This document shows, piece after piece, positions 25,797 through 34,954 of a DNA stretch of 48,301 nt. The stretch is from assembly GCF_000762405.1 (NCBI RefSeq), contig NZ_JRPQ01000137.1, forward strand, positions 1 to 48,301, written 5' to 3'. This DNA is from Hoylesella timonensis S9-PR14 (GTDB lineage Bacteria; Bacteroidota; Bacteroidia; Bacteroidales; Bacteroidaceae). A model generated the notes under the pieces. That model was given only the letters and a program-made list of their open reading frames with translations, had not been told where the DNA came from and did not search any database. Both the position numbers and the translations under genes were made by a program. The number at the start of each line of letters is the position of its first letter. The first letter of the stretch is position 1.

Positions 25797-28172
25797 ATGT
25801 CAATCAGCTCAATAGTCCATTTATATAAAAGAATGCTCATTGTCGGATTTCTATTGTTGTGGTCTTATCCTATGTTTGCACAACTGCAACCAACTGAAAT
25901 AAAAGTTATTGATGCAGAGACTGGAGACAACATAGAATTTGCCACCATACAATGGAAAGGTTTGAATGCTCCAACGTACACGAATGGTACGACTACAAAT
26001 AGGAAAGGCATTGCAAAACTAAATGCATCAAGTAATCAAAAACTTATGCTTATGGTAAGTTATGTCGGCTATCAGTCTATTACCGATACGATTACTGCAA
26101 ATGGGAAGCGTTATACCATAAAACTACTCCCGGAATCAACAGAGCTGGCAGATGTAGTCGTAGTTGGGAAAACAAGAACACAAGTTCTCAGAGAGTCGCC
26201 TGAAGCAGTTTCTGTAATAAATGCGAAAGAACTTCAAGGCAGATCTATTTCGTTAGAAACCGTTTTGAATAAAACCATAGGTTTGAAAGTCGGGCATACC
26301 GGTGGTTTGGGGAGCAGTTCGAGAATTATTGTTCATGGATTGGAAGGAAACCGCATTCAAATCTTATGGGACGGAATACCAATGAGTACTTCTGATGGGG
26401 CTTTTTCTCTTGATGAAATTCCGATAGACATTATAGAAAGAATAGAAGTCTATAAGAGTATCATTCCTGCCCGTTTCGGTTGCGATGGATTGGGAGGCGC
26501 TGTCAATATCGTTACGAAAGAGTTTAGTACGGATTATTTAGATGCCTCGTATGAATTAGGTTCTTATCAAACACACAAAGGAAGCGTCTTCTCTCGCAAG
26601 AATTTTCCAAAGAGTGGCATTCTGCTCGGTGCGGGAGGTTATTATACATCTGCAAAGAATGACTACTCTTTCAGAGTTCCCGAGAGAGAGAATCTGTTGG
26701 TAAGGCGTGACCATGACCGTTTTCGTTCGTATATGTTGAAAGGAAAAATTGCTTTCACGAAACTTTGGTTCAATGAGATTAGTACCGAGTTCGGGTACTA
26801 TAATCGTTTCAATGAAATCCAAGGCATCTTAAAAAACATACAACACGCCGAAGACCAATCAGGAATGTTTATGTTGGAAAACAAACTGATAAAAAGCGGA
26901 ATGCTGAACGACAGCCTTCACTTTGAGTCCCATTTCTCCCTCTCGCATACAACAAACAATTTTGTGGATACGGCACGAGTTAATCACGATTTCGAGGGAA
27001 ACATATATCCGAGTCCGAACGGAATGGGAGAAACGGGGGACGTCCCTCATAACTCAAACGACAAAGGATTGGAAATCAACGAACGTATCAATCTTGATTA
27101 CAGATTGTCTGCCAATCACAGTTTGAATCTGAACACACTCATTAACTATGCACGAAGACAACCGAGCGATAACATTGCAAGTCAGCATGCAGGTTTTGTC
27201 ATCGGGGGATTTCCCAGTAAAAAGACCAGTGTCGTATCGGGGTTGACTTGGGAGGCAAAACTCTTTGACAAGAAACTGACGAATATGCTCTCCGCAAAGT
27301 ATTTCCACCTCCATTCCGAGATAGAAGATTTGACTTCATACGAGATGATTGAGGCTCCGAAGAAAAAGAACAATACGACCTCACAAATCGGCTGGATAGA
27401 GGCAATAAAATACGAGCCTTTCAGAGGTTTTCATCTGAAAGCATCTTACCAGCGGGCAATACGCCTCCCCAATTCGCAAGAGTTGTTCGGCGATGGTATC
27501 ATCACCTTTCCTGCTGCTGGATTGAAACCGGAGAAAAGCCACAACTTCAATCTGGGCTTCTTGATAGATAAAAACGACATACTCGGCTTATCGCGATTGC
27601 AGTTTGAAGTGAACGGCTTTTATATGCAGGTAAGTGATATGATAAAACTGATGAAACAGCACATGGCAGCCGGATATGTGAACGCAGAAAAGGTACATAT
27701 TAAAGGTATAGAAACCGAATTAAAACTGGACATCTCACCAACGGTCTATGCCTACGGAAATCTGACTTATCAAGATGTGCGCGATGTCTTGAACTATTTA
27801 CCCGGTACCCAAGCCCCCAATCCGACAAAAGGATTGCGACTGCCGAACATTCCCTATTTATTCGCCAACTTCGGGGCGGAGTATCACAGCGACCGGTTAT
27901 TCAAGAATTGGTATGTCAAGGCTTTCTGGGACGGCAAATTTACTGAGGAGTTCTTCTATTTCTGGGAACTTACCGAATTGCAGAAACGACGTATTCCCCG
28001 CAGTTTCGTCAATGACATAGGTCTGCTACTGACCTACAAAAACAAATATTCCGTAGCCTTGGAATGCCATAATATAATGAACAAAGAGGTCTGGGACCAG
28101 TTCCGCCAACCATTGGCAGGACGGACATTCCACCTCAAATTCAGGTACGTCTTCTCGAAAGGAATTTTCTAA
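25797..28172 (+). CDS. TonB-dependent outer-membrane receptor (siderophore type)
   Basis: A 791-aa outer-membrane transporter energised by TonB. Signal peptide with probable cleavage after A28 (MFA-QL); CarboxypepD_reg-like domain (about 33-115, IKVIDAETGDNIEFATI); plug domain (about 118-240) with RIIVHGLEGNRIQILWDGIP and the turn RFGCDGLGGAVNIVTK; beta-barrel to the C-terminal Phe (FSKGIF). The plug and length fit receptors for ferric siderophores, cobalamin or haem rather than SusC-type polysaccharide receptors, which are about 1000 aa. The DUF4374 lipoprotein gene follows by 17 bp. Together they resemble XusA-XusB of Bacteroides; the ligand is inferred from that arrangement. Confidence 0.9.
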   Translation: MSISSIVHLYKRMLIVGFLLLWSYPMFAQLQPTEIKVIDAETGDNIEFATIQWKGLNAPTYTNGTTTNRKGIAKLNASSNQKLMLMVSYVGYQSITDTITANGKRYTIKLLPESTELADVVVVGKTRTQVLRESPEAVSVINAKELQGRSISLETVLNKTIGLKVGHTGGLGSSSRIIVHGLEGNRIQILWDGIPMSTSDGAFSLDEIPIDIIERIEVYKSIIPARFGCDGLGGAVNIVTKEFSTDYLDASYELGSYQTHKGSVFSRKNFPKSGILLGAGGYYTSAKNDYSFRVPERENLLVRRDHDRFRSYMLKGKIAFTKLWFNEISTEFGYYNRFNEIQGILKNIQHAEDQSGMFMLENKLIKSGMLNDSLHFESHFSLSHTTNNFVDTARVNHDFEGNIYPSPNGMGETGDVPHNSNDKGLEINERINLDYRLSANHSLNLNTLINYARRQPSDNIASQHAGFVIGGFPSKKTSVVSGLTWEAKLFDKKLTNMLSAKYFHLHSEIEDLTSYEMIEAPKKKNNTTSQIGWIEAIKYEPFRGFHLKASYQRAIRLPNSQELFGDGIITFPAAGLKPEKSHNFNLGFLIDKNDILGLSRLQFEVNGFYMQVSDMIKLMKQHMAAGYVNAEKVHIKGIETELKLDISPTVYAYGNLTYQDVRDVLNYLPGTQAPNPTKGLRLPNIPYLFANFGAEYHSDRLFKNWYVKAFWDGKFTEEFFYFWELTELQKRRIPRSFVNDIGLLLTYKNKYSVALECHNIMNKEVWDQFRQPLAGRTFHLKFRYVFSKGIF

Positions 28173-28189
28173 TTTAACAAATATAAAAG

Positions 28190-29398
28190 ATGAATACAAC
28201 AATTTTCAATCGCATAGCCTTTTCCGCTATGCTGGTCGGCGTCATAGGGCTGACATCTTGTAACAAAAATGATGAACCTACGCCTACCCCTCAAGAGGTG
28301 CAGCAGCATTTTGTCTTTATCAATCAGATTGACCAAAAGACCGACTATTTGGGGACATTCTCGGATCTCTTGCAGAAAGAGGTCAACAATAAAAATACAT
28401 ACGAGTTCGGCTTCGGTACTTATCCCTTTGTCCATGGCAATATAGTATTGATTGCCGAAGGAGTGTGGGGCGATAAAATTCATCAATTCACTAGAGATAC
28501 CAAAGGACATTTGGTGAAAGGTCAGACAATGACTTTTGGGCAGGACTCTCGTCCGGGAGAAATTGCTTTCTTCAATAATGAAACAGCCTATGTATCGCTC
28601 AGTAAACGAGGGAAGATTGGCATATTCAATCCTCAAACAATGCAGCAAAAAGATGAGATTGATCTTGCAAAATATGCAACGAATGACAATAATCCCGACC
28701 CGGGATGCAATGTAATCCGTGATGGAAAACTTTACGTCTCTCTTAATCAGAAAAATTCACCTCACACCTCATGGCCCGGAACGGGAGCAGAGGTTGCCAT
28801 CATTGACTTGAAGACAAACACGGTAGAAAAGGTAATTAAAGACAATCGAACTGCATCTGTAGGACTTTTTCGTCATTCCTCGGCTATCAAGGACGAACAT
28901 GGAGACATCTACTTCTACAGTATAGGCATGGATGGGATGAATCCTTTGAAAGACGGCTTCTTACGTATAAAAAAAGGAACTGATGAATGGGATAAGGATT
29001 ATTACTTCCAATTATCCAAAACAAAAGTAACAGGTCTAGACACTGATGCTGCCTATATCCTTCCGTTCTATTATGCAGGAGGTGGAATAGCATATGCTTG
29101 TATTAACATCCCTGCTTACACTCAACACAATGACCTTATGCAATCATCAATTCTTGATTTCAACTATCAACCGGTTAAAATCAATCTTTGGAATAAAACC
29201 ATCGAAAAACTCGATCTTCCATTGACCACAAGCATGGGAGCTTTTGCTTGTACACGATATAAGGATTTTATAGTCTTTGGTATGACGTGCAAAGAAGGCA
29301 CAGGATACTATACTTACAATACCAAAACGGGGGAATGCTCGCAAAGACCAGTTGTTACCACCATAGGAGTACCTTCAAGTTTAATCGCATTTGAATAA
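28190..29398 (+). CDS. DUF4374 (XusB-like) surface lipoprotein
   Basis: A 402-aa lipoprotein: signal peptide with lipobox ending at C24 (GLTSC), a short acidic Pro/Thr linker, then a beta-propeller-like body with repeated blades (for example GEIAFFNNETAYVSLSKRGKIGIFNPQTM and EVAIIDLKTNTVEKVIKDNR). The Bacteroides protein XusB, which captures ferric enterobactin at the cell surface and hands it to the receptor XusA, has this kind of propeller; I recall it as DUF4374 but could not check. Translation is probably coupled to the receptor gene. No SusD-like features are seen. Confidence 0.8.
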   Translation: MNTTIFNRIAFSAMLVGVIGLTSCNKNDEPTPTPQEVQQHFVFINQIDQKTDYLGTFSDLLQKEVNNKNTYEFGFGTYPFVHGNIVLIAEGVWGDKIHQFTRDTKGHLVKGQTMTFGQDSRPGEIAFFNNETAYVSLSKRGKIGIFNPQTMQQKDEIDLAKYATNDNNPDPGCNVIRDGKLYVSLNQKNSPHTSWPGTGAEVAIIDLKTNTVEKVIKDNRTASVGLFRHSSAIKDEHGDIYFYSIGMDGMNPLKDGFLRIKKGTDEWDKDYYFQLSKTKVTGLDTDAAYILPFYYAGGGIAYACINIPAYTQHNDLMQSSILDFNYQPVKINLWNKTIEKLDLPLTTSMGAFACTRYKDFIVFGMTCKEGTGYYTYNTKTGECSQRPVVTTIGVPSSLIAFE

Positions 29399-29450
29399 GC
29401 TCCCATTAAAAACATTTCTCATGGAGCTATTGGTCCTTTTCTAAGAGTAA

Positions 29451-29490
29451 TACGGATAAAAACTTGTGATAATTCGAGTTTTTATCCGTA
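29451..29490. promoter_or_regulatory. 13-bp perfect inverted repeat before the AraC-type gene
   Basis: TACGGATAAAAAC (29451-29463) and GTTTTTATCCGTA (29478-29490), with a 14-bp spacer. It lies immediately upstream of the -7 box TAACTTTG (29499-29506) where a -33 element would be, so it may be an autoregulatory operator. It could also serve as terminator for the lipoprotein gene, the stem ending in a T run. Confidence 0.6.
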
Positions 29491-29522
29491 TTTGTTTGTA
29501 ACTTTGCAAAAAGACATAAAAT

Positions 29523-30503
29523 ATGACTATAGAATTTTGTGCCATCAACAAACCCGAAGATTGGATGGAGATGGTTGCCGAGCAATTTGGTACATCAGTA
29601 ATAAACGATGGATTTACTATTCCTTCTTCTATGGGTAGTGGATTTTTCAAACAGTATTATCCCCTGCCATGGCTCACATTGACTTACATCAATTTCATAG
29701 CATACGAGCCGATAACTATGGTACGTCGCTCGGTGGAAAAGTCGAAATGGATTCCTGTGATGTTCTATATCAATGAGCATAAGCACGAGCAGATAATTGG
29801 AACAAGTACTAAAACGGTCGGAGTGGACACGCTCGATGGCATCTTTATGCCTTCAAGCAGCATTCCGACTGAGTGGAGTTTTCCACCAAAGAAACGATAC
29901 GAAAATATTACACTGACTTTCAATAAAGATTGGATTGAAAAGATTGATGCAGCATATGAAACCTATATCGGTCGGCTTCTCCAATCGGACAAGGCTTTTT
30001 ATTTGTTTGAGACAATTACACCTGCAATGCAACAGGTCTTGGATAACATTAAATCAATAACTGAAATCGACAATCCTTTTTCAACGCTTCATTTGCATGG
30101 AAAAACTATGGAATTACTGACGATGTACTTTGAAAAGATCGAAAAACGTTCGGAAGTAAAATCTCTTGCCAACCTAAACTTGAATGATGTTGAATCAGTA
30201 TTCCGTGTTCGTCGCCAGATTCTTCAAAGTCTCAGTGATGTACCGAGTATTCCCGAATTGGCGCGTGAAGCTAATATGAGCAGTTCCAAATTACAAAAGT
30301 GCTTCAAGCAGGTTATTGGAAAAGCTATCGCCGAATATGCCCTATCCGAAAAGATGGAATGGGCAAAACGACTGCTTTCCACTCGCCTCTACTCGGTGTC
30401 AGAAGTAGGCTATAAAATTGGATATGCCAATCTCAGTCATTTCACGGAGGCTTTCTGCAAATATCACAGGATAAAACCCAAGCAATATCTTGATTCGTTG
30501 TAA
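29523..30503 (+). CDS. AraC/PchR-like transcription regulator
   Basis: A 326-aa regulator. The C-terminal AraC DNA-binding domain (about 235-326) shows both helix-turn-helix units: IPELAREANMSSSKLQKCFKQVIG and VSEVGYKIGYANLSHFTEAFCKYHRIKPKQY. The N-terminal 220 residues are unlike sugar-binding cupins and match the general pattern of PchR-type ferric-siderophore regulators (inference). It has its own -7 box (29499-29506). Likely role: activation of the TonB receptor and ABC operons when the ligand is present. Confidence 0.85.
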   Translation: MTIEFCAINKPEDWMEMVAEQFGTSVINDGFTIPSSMGSGFFKQYYPLPWLTLTYINFIAYEPITMVRRSVEKSKWIPVMFYINEHKHEQIIGTSTKTVGVDTLDGIFMPSSSIPTEWSFPPKKRYENITLTFNKDWIEKIDAAYETYIGRLLQSDKAFYLFETITPAMQQVLDNIKSITEIDNPFSTLHLHGKTMELLTMYFEKIEKRSEVKSLANLNLNDVESVFRVRRQILQSLSDVPSIPELAREANMSSSKLQKCFKQVIGKAIAEYALSEKMEWAKRLLSTRLYSVSEVGYKIGYANLSHFTEAFCKYHRIKPKQYLDSL

Positions 30504-30906
30504 TTCAACTTAACAGGGGTATCACTATACTTTTTACGGATATTTTGTCTCAATAAAACATATGAACTTTGCCCGTAAATTAAAAGGGCAACGAAGATAA
30601 CACCTGATGAGAATCTTCTTTTCATATCTCTTGCTCTATCATCTGTTTTGACTATTCAATGTTATTCAGATGTATTTACTCTTTCAGAAGAATAGTAAAA
30701 CCATTCATAGATTAGGAATATGAAAAGACTCGTAAAAAAGAACTCTTTTAAAATGCTACTCTCTGAAAATACAACGAAAGCTACTGCTTGCTTAATAAGA
30801 GAAATCTTAAAGCTCGTAGCCACAGAGAGAAAAGTATGTTCATTATTTAGAACCTTGCATTACACTCGATTTCAATTGCAGATTATCCACGCGAGAACTG
30901 GATTAA
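30504..30906. other. A/T-rich non-coding junction between cargo and rteC remnant
   Basis: No convincing gene. A 77-codon frame at 30720-30953 has no recognisable content. A small hairpin GCCC-GTAAATTAAAA-GGGC occurs near 30572-30590. The region probably marks where the cargo replaced the 5' part of rteC; no insertion-sequence ends or target duplications are seen. Confidence 0.5.
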
Positions 30907-31299
30907 CAGTCGAAATGGGGGAAAAATGTATCGGAGTTACTCTTTGTCATTGACACAGAACTGAAACTGCTAGATATGCGGTTGCATGGATTGTTCCCTG
31001 CTCCGCAGAAGTCTGTCAGCAATCTCCGTTGGACAGGCAAAGCGACAGATTTAGTGGAACTTCTTTATGCTCTCGACACCTGCGACTGTATCAACAACGG
31101 AGAAATAGGCGTGGAAGAATTGGCAGACGCCCTTTCCGAACTCTTCGGGATAGAGATAAAGAACTGCTACAACGTATATATGAATATGAAGCGTCGCAAA
31201 GATGACAGCCGCACTTATTTCCTTGACGAACTCCGTGAGAAACTCAATAAGCGTATGGTGGAGAGCGACCTGAAAGGCGGCAAGTTCAAGAAGCGGTAA
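30907..31299 (+). pseudogene. rteC: 3' remnant of rteC
   Basis: The frame open from 30907 encodes FVIDTELKLLDMRLHG, LRWTGKATDLVELLYALD, INNGEIGVEELADAL and DSRTYFLDELREKLNKRM, the C-terminal winged-helix part of RteC, the activator of the CTnDOT excision operon. The family is about 217 aa; here a TAA at 30904-30906 ends the homologous frame upstream, and the N-terminal domain is not found in the other frames nearby. An ATG at 30976 could still give a 107-aa protein with most of the DNA-binding domain. rteA, rteB and tetQ, normally upstream, are absent. Confidence 0.75.
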
Positions 31300-31304
31300 A
31301 TCAA

Positions 31305-31338
31305 AAGGGAGATATTCCAGATTCGGAATATCTCCCTT
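31305..31338. terminator. bidirectional terminator
   Basis: Perfect 14-bp stem (31305-31318 with 31325-31338), 6-nt loop, A-rich left flank and T-containing right flank, placed between the convergent rteC remnant and DUF1016 gene. Confidence 0.8.
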
Positions 31339-31341
31339 CAT

Positions 31342-32379
31342 TCATTCTTTGATAAGCACTTCCAACTTTTGGGCTATAGCCTCTGAGGTTGGAAGCAGTT
31401 CCTTGTATGCCTCCGGCAATTCGGGTGATAGGCTGTATGTTGCCACCCCGATAGGCATTGTAGAAGTTTTGAGGGCATATTCTACAATCGTTCGGCTCTT
31501 GGATTTACAGATGATAATGCCGATGGCAGGATTTTCATGCGGGAGCCTCACGGTATCATTCAGTACATTGAGATAAAACTCCATCTTTCCTTTATATTCA
31601 GGCTTGAACTCTCCGATTTTCAGTTCCACTGCAATCATTGCCTGCAAGCGTCGGTTGTAAAGCAGCAGGTCGATGAAGTACTCCCTGCCATCCACTTCCA
31701 ATCGGTATTGGTTTCCCATAAAAGAAAAGTCCGTTCCGAACTCCATCAGAAAAGAGCGGATATTCTTGATGATAGCCTGTTCCAACTCATATTCCGAATG
31801 TTCCTCTCCCAGTCCGATAAAATCCAGCATATACTCGTCTTTTACGGCAAGCACCGCTTGGTTGCGGATGTTTTCGGGCAGCGTGGTATCAAAGTTGCTT
31901 TGTCCGAGCAAAAAGTTCTCATATGTTTTCAGTTCTATCTTGTGTATCAGCACATCCTTAGTCCAACCGTATTTCTTAGTCGCCAGAATATAGAACTGTC
32001 TCTGCTGCGTCTCCTTGCACTTAGTCAGAATAACGATATGCTTCGACCAGCTAATTTCTCCAACTAATGGTTGGAGAATTTCGTTCGATTGATATTCTGC
32101 GTAAAATCGTGCCATGTCCCACATATTGGAAACTCCGAAGCCCTTGATTCCCGGGAACTCTTTTTGTATGTCCTGTGAGAGGTTTTCCACAACGGATTTT
32201 CCCCAACCGAGAGCCTTCTGCTGTTCGGTAATTCGTCTGCCTATCTCCCAATAGAGAGTTATCATTTCCTTATTGACGGCTTTCAATGCCTCATACTGTG
32301 CAGAGCGGATTCGCTTTGTTATCTCTTCCTTAAAACTCAGGTATTCCGCCGATGTGAGCGGTATATTGTGCGTACTCAT
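31342..32379 (-). CDS. DUF1016/YhcG-type PD-(D/E)XK nuclease family protein
   Basis: A 345-aa protein with an N-terminal DUF1016_N helical part (ITLYWEIGRRITEQQKALGWGKSVVENLSQDI, about 40-75) and a C-terminal PD-(D/E)XK-like nuclease domain (about 190-330): YFIDLLLYNRRLQAMIAVELKIGEF supplies the Asp and the ExK-type residues. Family members act in mobile-element biology, and some are linked to DNA repair or defence; the substrate is unknown. It is the last gene of the mobA-to-DUF1016 group, 32 bp after the B-box gene, followed directly by the terminator. Confidence 0.85.
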   Translation of the reverse strand: MSTHNIPLTSAEYLSFKEEITKRIRSAQYEALKAVNKEMITLYWEIGRRITEQQKALGWGKSVVENLSQDIQKEFPGIKGFGVSNMWDMARFYAEYQSNEILQPLVGEISWSKHIVILTKCKETQQRQFYILATKKYGWTKDVLIHKIELKTYENFLLGQSNFDTTLPENIRNQAVLAVKDEYMLDFIGLGEEHSEYELEQAIIKNIRSFLMEFGTDFSFMGNQYRLEVDGREYFIDLLLYNRRLQAMIAVELKIGEFKPEYKGKMEFYLNVLNDTVRLPHENPAIGIIICKSKSRTIVEYALKTSTMPIGVATYSLSPELPEAYKELLPTSEAIAQKLEVLIKE

Positions 32380-32411
32380 ATTCTTTCTTCTTTATAGTAT
32401 GCTTGTACCTC

Positions 32412-32864
32412 TTACCGAAAAGCCTTTATGACCCTGAACACTGCCCACAAGCAGGTAAAAGGAGCGGTAAAGACTCCGATGACAACAAAGAGGAGGAGTT
32501 TGAGGATGTAGTAAACTATCCACTGCCCGTTTGTCCCTGCTACCATTTTATAAGGAATGTACTTTTCCACAAAGAGATAGCCCGACCATATCGCCATTAG
32601 CGTATATCCGGACATCCATCGCATATCCTCAAAACCTTTGGTCGCCAAAAAGTTCCACTTGAAACCTATGGCAAACAGAGCTGCCAAGAGTAACAAACTA
32701 CATACGCTCCTCCACTTCTCGCCTTGTCTTCTCTTTTGAAAACAAGGCGTGCAAAGTATCGGCACATACCTTTCTGCACATTCAGGGCAAAGTCCCTTTC
32801 CGCAATCGGAACATCGGGCTATCGCCGGCTGTTCTATGTGATTAAAGCAATTCATCTGATTCAA
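32412..32864 (-). CDS. B-box zinc-finger membrane protein
   Basis: A 150-aa protein with a B-box-like zinc finger in the first 45 residues (CFNHIEQPAIARCSDCGKGLC, then CAERY, CTPCF) and three membrane segments (about 53-70, 82-100, 118-142). Such proteins recur in the mob regions of Bacteroides elements without known function. The zinc end should face the cytosol. It lies between mobC and the DUF1016 gene, same strand; 62 bp separate it from mobC. Confidence 0.7.
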   Translation of the reverse strand: MNQMNCFNHIEQPAIARCSDCGKGLCPECAERYVPILCTPCFQKRRQGEKWRSVCSLLLLAALFAIGFKWNFLATKGFEDMRWMSGYTLMAIWSGYLFVEKYIPYKMVAGTNGQWIVYYILKLLLFVVIGVFTAPFTCLWAVFRVIKAFR

Positions 32865-32926
32865 ATTCTTACGACTTCAAAAATACAAAAATCCACTTGT
32901 TGAGCCAAGAAAATTACCACTTATTT

Positions 32927-34942
32927 TTATGATTTCTTGGTAGTTAAGAGCTTGGATAGTTCGGGATCATTAGCTATCCGTAGCAACTCTCGCTCCACGA
33001 TTTCCCGCACCTCCGTCTTGACACGGTCATAGTTCGCCTTTATCTCCTGTTCCATCATATCCTCTCCATCTTCATTTGTAAAGTCAGTAAGAACAGGTAT
33101 CGGACGATAGGCTGCCGTTTCCCTTGCCACCCTCGCATTGTCCACCACAATCTCACAGTGGAAAATCTTCTGTTCGATGCGTTCGGAGAAATTATCGGCA
33201 ACCGCTCCTACAAACATACCTTGCGTGAGTGTGGAAATTTTGCTCTGAGGTATCAGGCTGTCCATCTGTGTGGAGATGGAAGTGGTCTTGTCGCTACGGG
33301 TGATGCTCATACTCTGCCGTTTCTGAAGCACCTTGCCAAACCTCTCCGAGAGCGTCTTTGCCGTCTCACCGACCACCTGTCCCGAAAAAATGTTCCCGAC
33401 CGTGTTCATTACCACGGCAGCTTCCTTGTCTCCATAATCCCGCTTCAACTGGGAGAAGTCCTGAAAACCTAAACAAACCGCCACTTTGTTGCTTCGTGCG
33501 GTGGCAATCAGGTTGTCCAATCCCTTGAAATAGATGGTAGGCAACTCGTCTATCAGCACCGAACTTTTCAGCATTCCTTTCTTATTGATGAGTTTGACAA
33601 TGCGCGAATTGTACAATCCCAATGCCGCCCCATAGATGTTCTGCCTGTCGGGATTGTTTCCCACACATAGGATTTTGGGAGCTTGGGGATTGTTGATGTC
33701 CAATGTAAAATCATCTCCCGTCATAATCCAATAGAGTTGCGGACTGATCATCCTTGACAGCGGTATCTTGGCAGAGGCTATCTGTCCTTGCAACTGGTCT
33801 GCCGCCCCTCCGAGCCAAGCGTCCATGAAAGGAGAAAGATAGTTCTCCAATTCAGGATAAGAGGTGAGTATCGGGAAAATATCCTCGTACTTGCGGCAGA
33901 GAAACTCAATGGCGTGCGGAAAGGTGCAGTACTTGCCACCTTCAAAGATGCGGAGATACCAGATGATGGCGGCAAAGAGGACGATGGGCGACTCCACGAA
34001 GAAATCCCCCTGCTTCTGCACCCACGTTTTGTTCAGGTTGAGCATAATCGTATAAGCCGATTCATAGGCATCCGATATGTCGCTCATGAAATCGGGGTGT
34101 ATCGGATTGCAGCGGTGCGACCGTCTCGGGTCATCGAAGTTGATCACATAAAACTTCGGCTTGACCTTATAGCCATTTGAATGATGCAGCAGATGATTAT
34201 ACACAATCGTGGAGAGGTCGGGATACTTGAAATCATAACAGTATAACGCAAAGCCTTTCTCAATCTGCTGCTTGATGAAATTGTTGATGATGGCATAGGA
34301 CTTGCCGCTGCCCGGTGTTCCCAAGACGGATACCGCACGGAAAGGATTGACCACGTTTATCCAACCCTTGTTCCACTTCTTACGATAATAGAAACGGGTC
34401 GGCAGATTGACCGAGTACTCGTTTTCCAATAGCCTTGTCTCCTGCATAAAGGATTCGTTTTCCTGATTGAAGACATCCTCCATCAGGTTGTTCTTCAAGA
34501 GCCGGCTCATATAGAGTCCCGCCATCAGCAGACAAACATACCCTACGGTTATCGTAAAAGTATAGAGAGCCGCATTCGCCTCTATGGGTAGTGGCAAGGC
34601 GAGTATCCACCAATTAAGGAAGAAAAAGACAAAGCCGATGCCCATGAATGCTCCTATTTTCGCCCAAGTGATGTGCTCCTCTTTCACGCCTTTCGTGCCC
34701 AGACAGGAAAGACCCATCAGTACCAGCGCAAAGAGTTTGGTATAAAGCATGTTGCCGAACAGCCCCGCCGTGCGATGGAAATTCATCAGTATCCTGTCCA
34801 CCACACCGATGTTCAGTCCCCATAGTTTGATGGTTTCGTAACAATACCAATAGAGGTGGGCAACTACCAAAATAATACTTACGGCACGCAGAAAATCCAT
34901 AATTTTCGCCAGTGCCCTCAAATCATCTTCTTGTTGTGACAT
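32927..34942 (-). CDS. mobC: type IV coupling protein (VirD4/TraG family), MobC
   Basis: A 671-aa inner-membrane ATPase that passes the relaxase-DNA complex to the secretion channel. Four N-terminal membrane helices (about 20-40, 65-80, 95-118, 125-145), Walker A GTPGSGKS at 208-215, Walker B SVLIDELPTIYFKGL, and the motif ATARSNKVAVCLGFQDFSQL typical of the TraG/VirD4 core. The C-terminus is acidic and helical. It follows mobB by 12 bp in the mobA-mobB-mobC operon, which runs against the tra operon. Confidence 0.93.
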   Translation of the reverse strand: MSQQEDDLRALAKIMDFLRAVSIILVVAHLYWYCYETIKLWGLNIGVVDRILMNFHRTAGLFGNMLYTKLFALVLMGLSCLGTKGVKEEHITWAKIGAFMGIGFVFFFLNWWILALPLPIEANAALYTFTITVGYVCLLMAGLYMSRLLKNNLMEDVFNQENESFMQETRLLENEYSVNLPTRFYYRKKWNKGWINVVNPFRAVSVLGTPGSGKSYAIINNFIKQQIEKGFALYCYDFKYPDLSTIVYNHLLHHSNGYKVKPKFYVINFDDPRRSHRCNPIHPDFMSDISDAYESAYTIMLNLNKTWVQKQGDFFVESPIVLFAAIIWYLRIFEGGKYCTFPHAIEFLCRKYEDIFPILTSYPELENYLSPFMDAWLGGAADQLQGQIASAKIPLSRMISPQLYWIMTGDDFTLDINNPQAPKILCVGNNPDRQNIYGAALGLYNSRIVKLINKKGMLKSSVLIDELPTIYFKGLDNLIATARSNKVAVCLGFQDFSQLKRDYGDKEAAVVMNTVGNIFSGQVVGETAKTLSERFGKVLQKRQSMSITRSDKTTSISTQMDSLIPQSKISTLTQGMFVGAVADNFSERIEQKIFHCEIVVDNARVARETAAYRPIPVLTDFTNEDGEDMMEQEIKANYDRVKTEVREIVERELLRIANDPELSKLLTTKKS

Positions 34943-34954
34943 AGTCTGTTGTTT

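Noticed and set aside
30720..30953. 77-codon plus-strand frame
   Set aside because: No family pattern, overlaps the rteC remnant in another frame, and lies in A/T-rich junction DNA.
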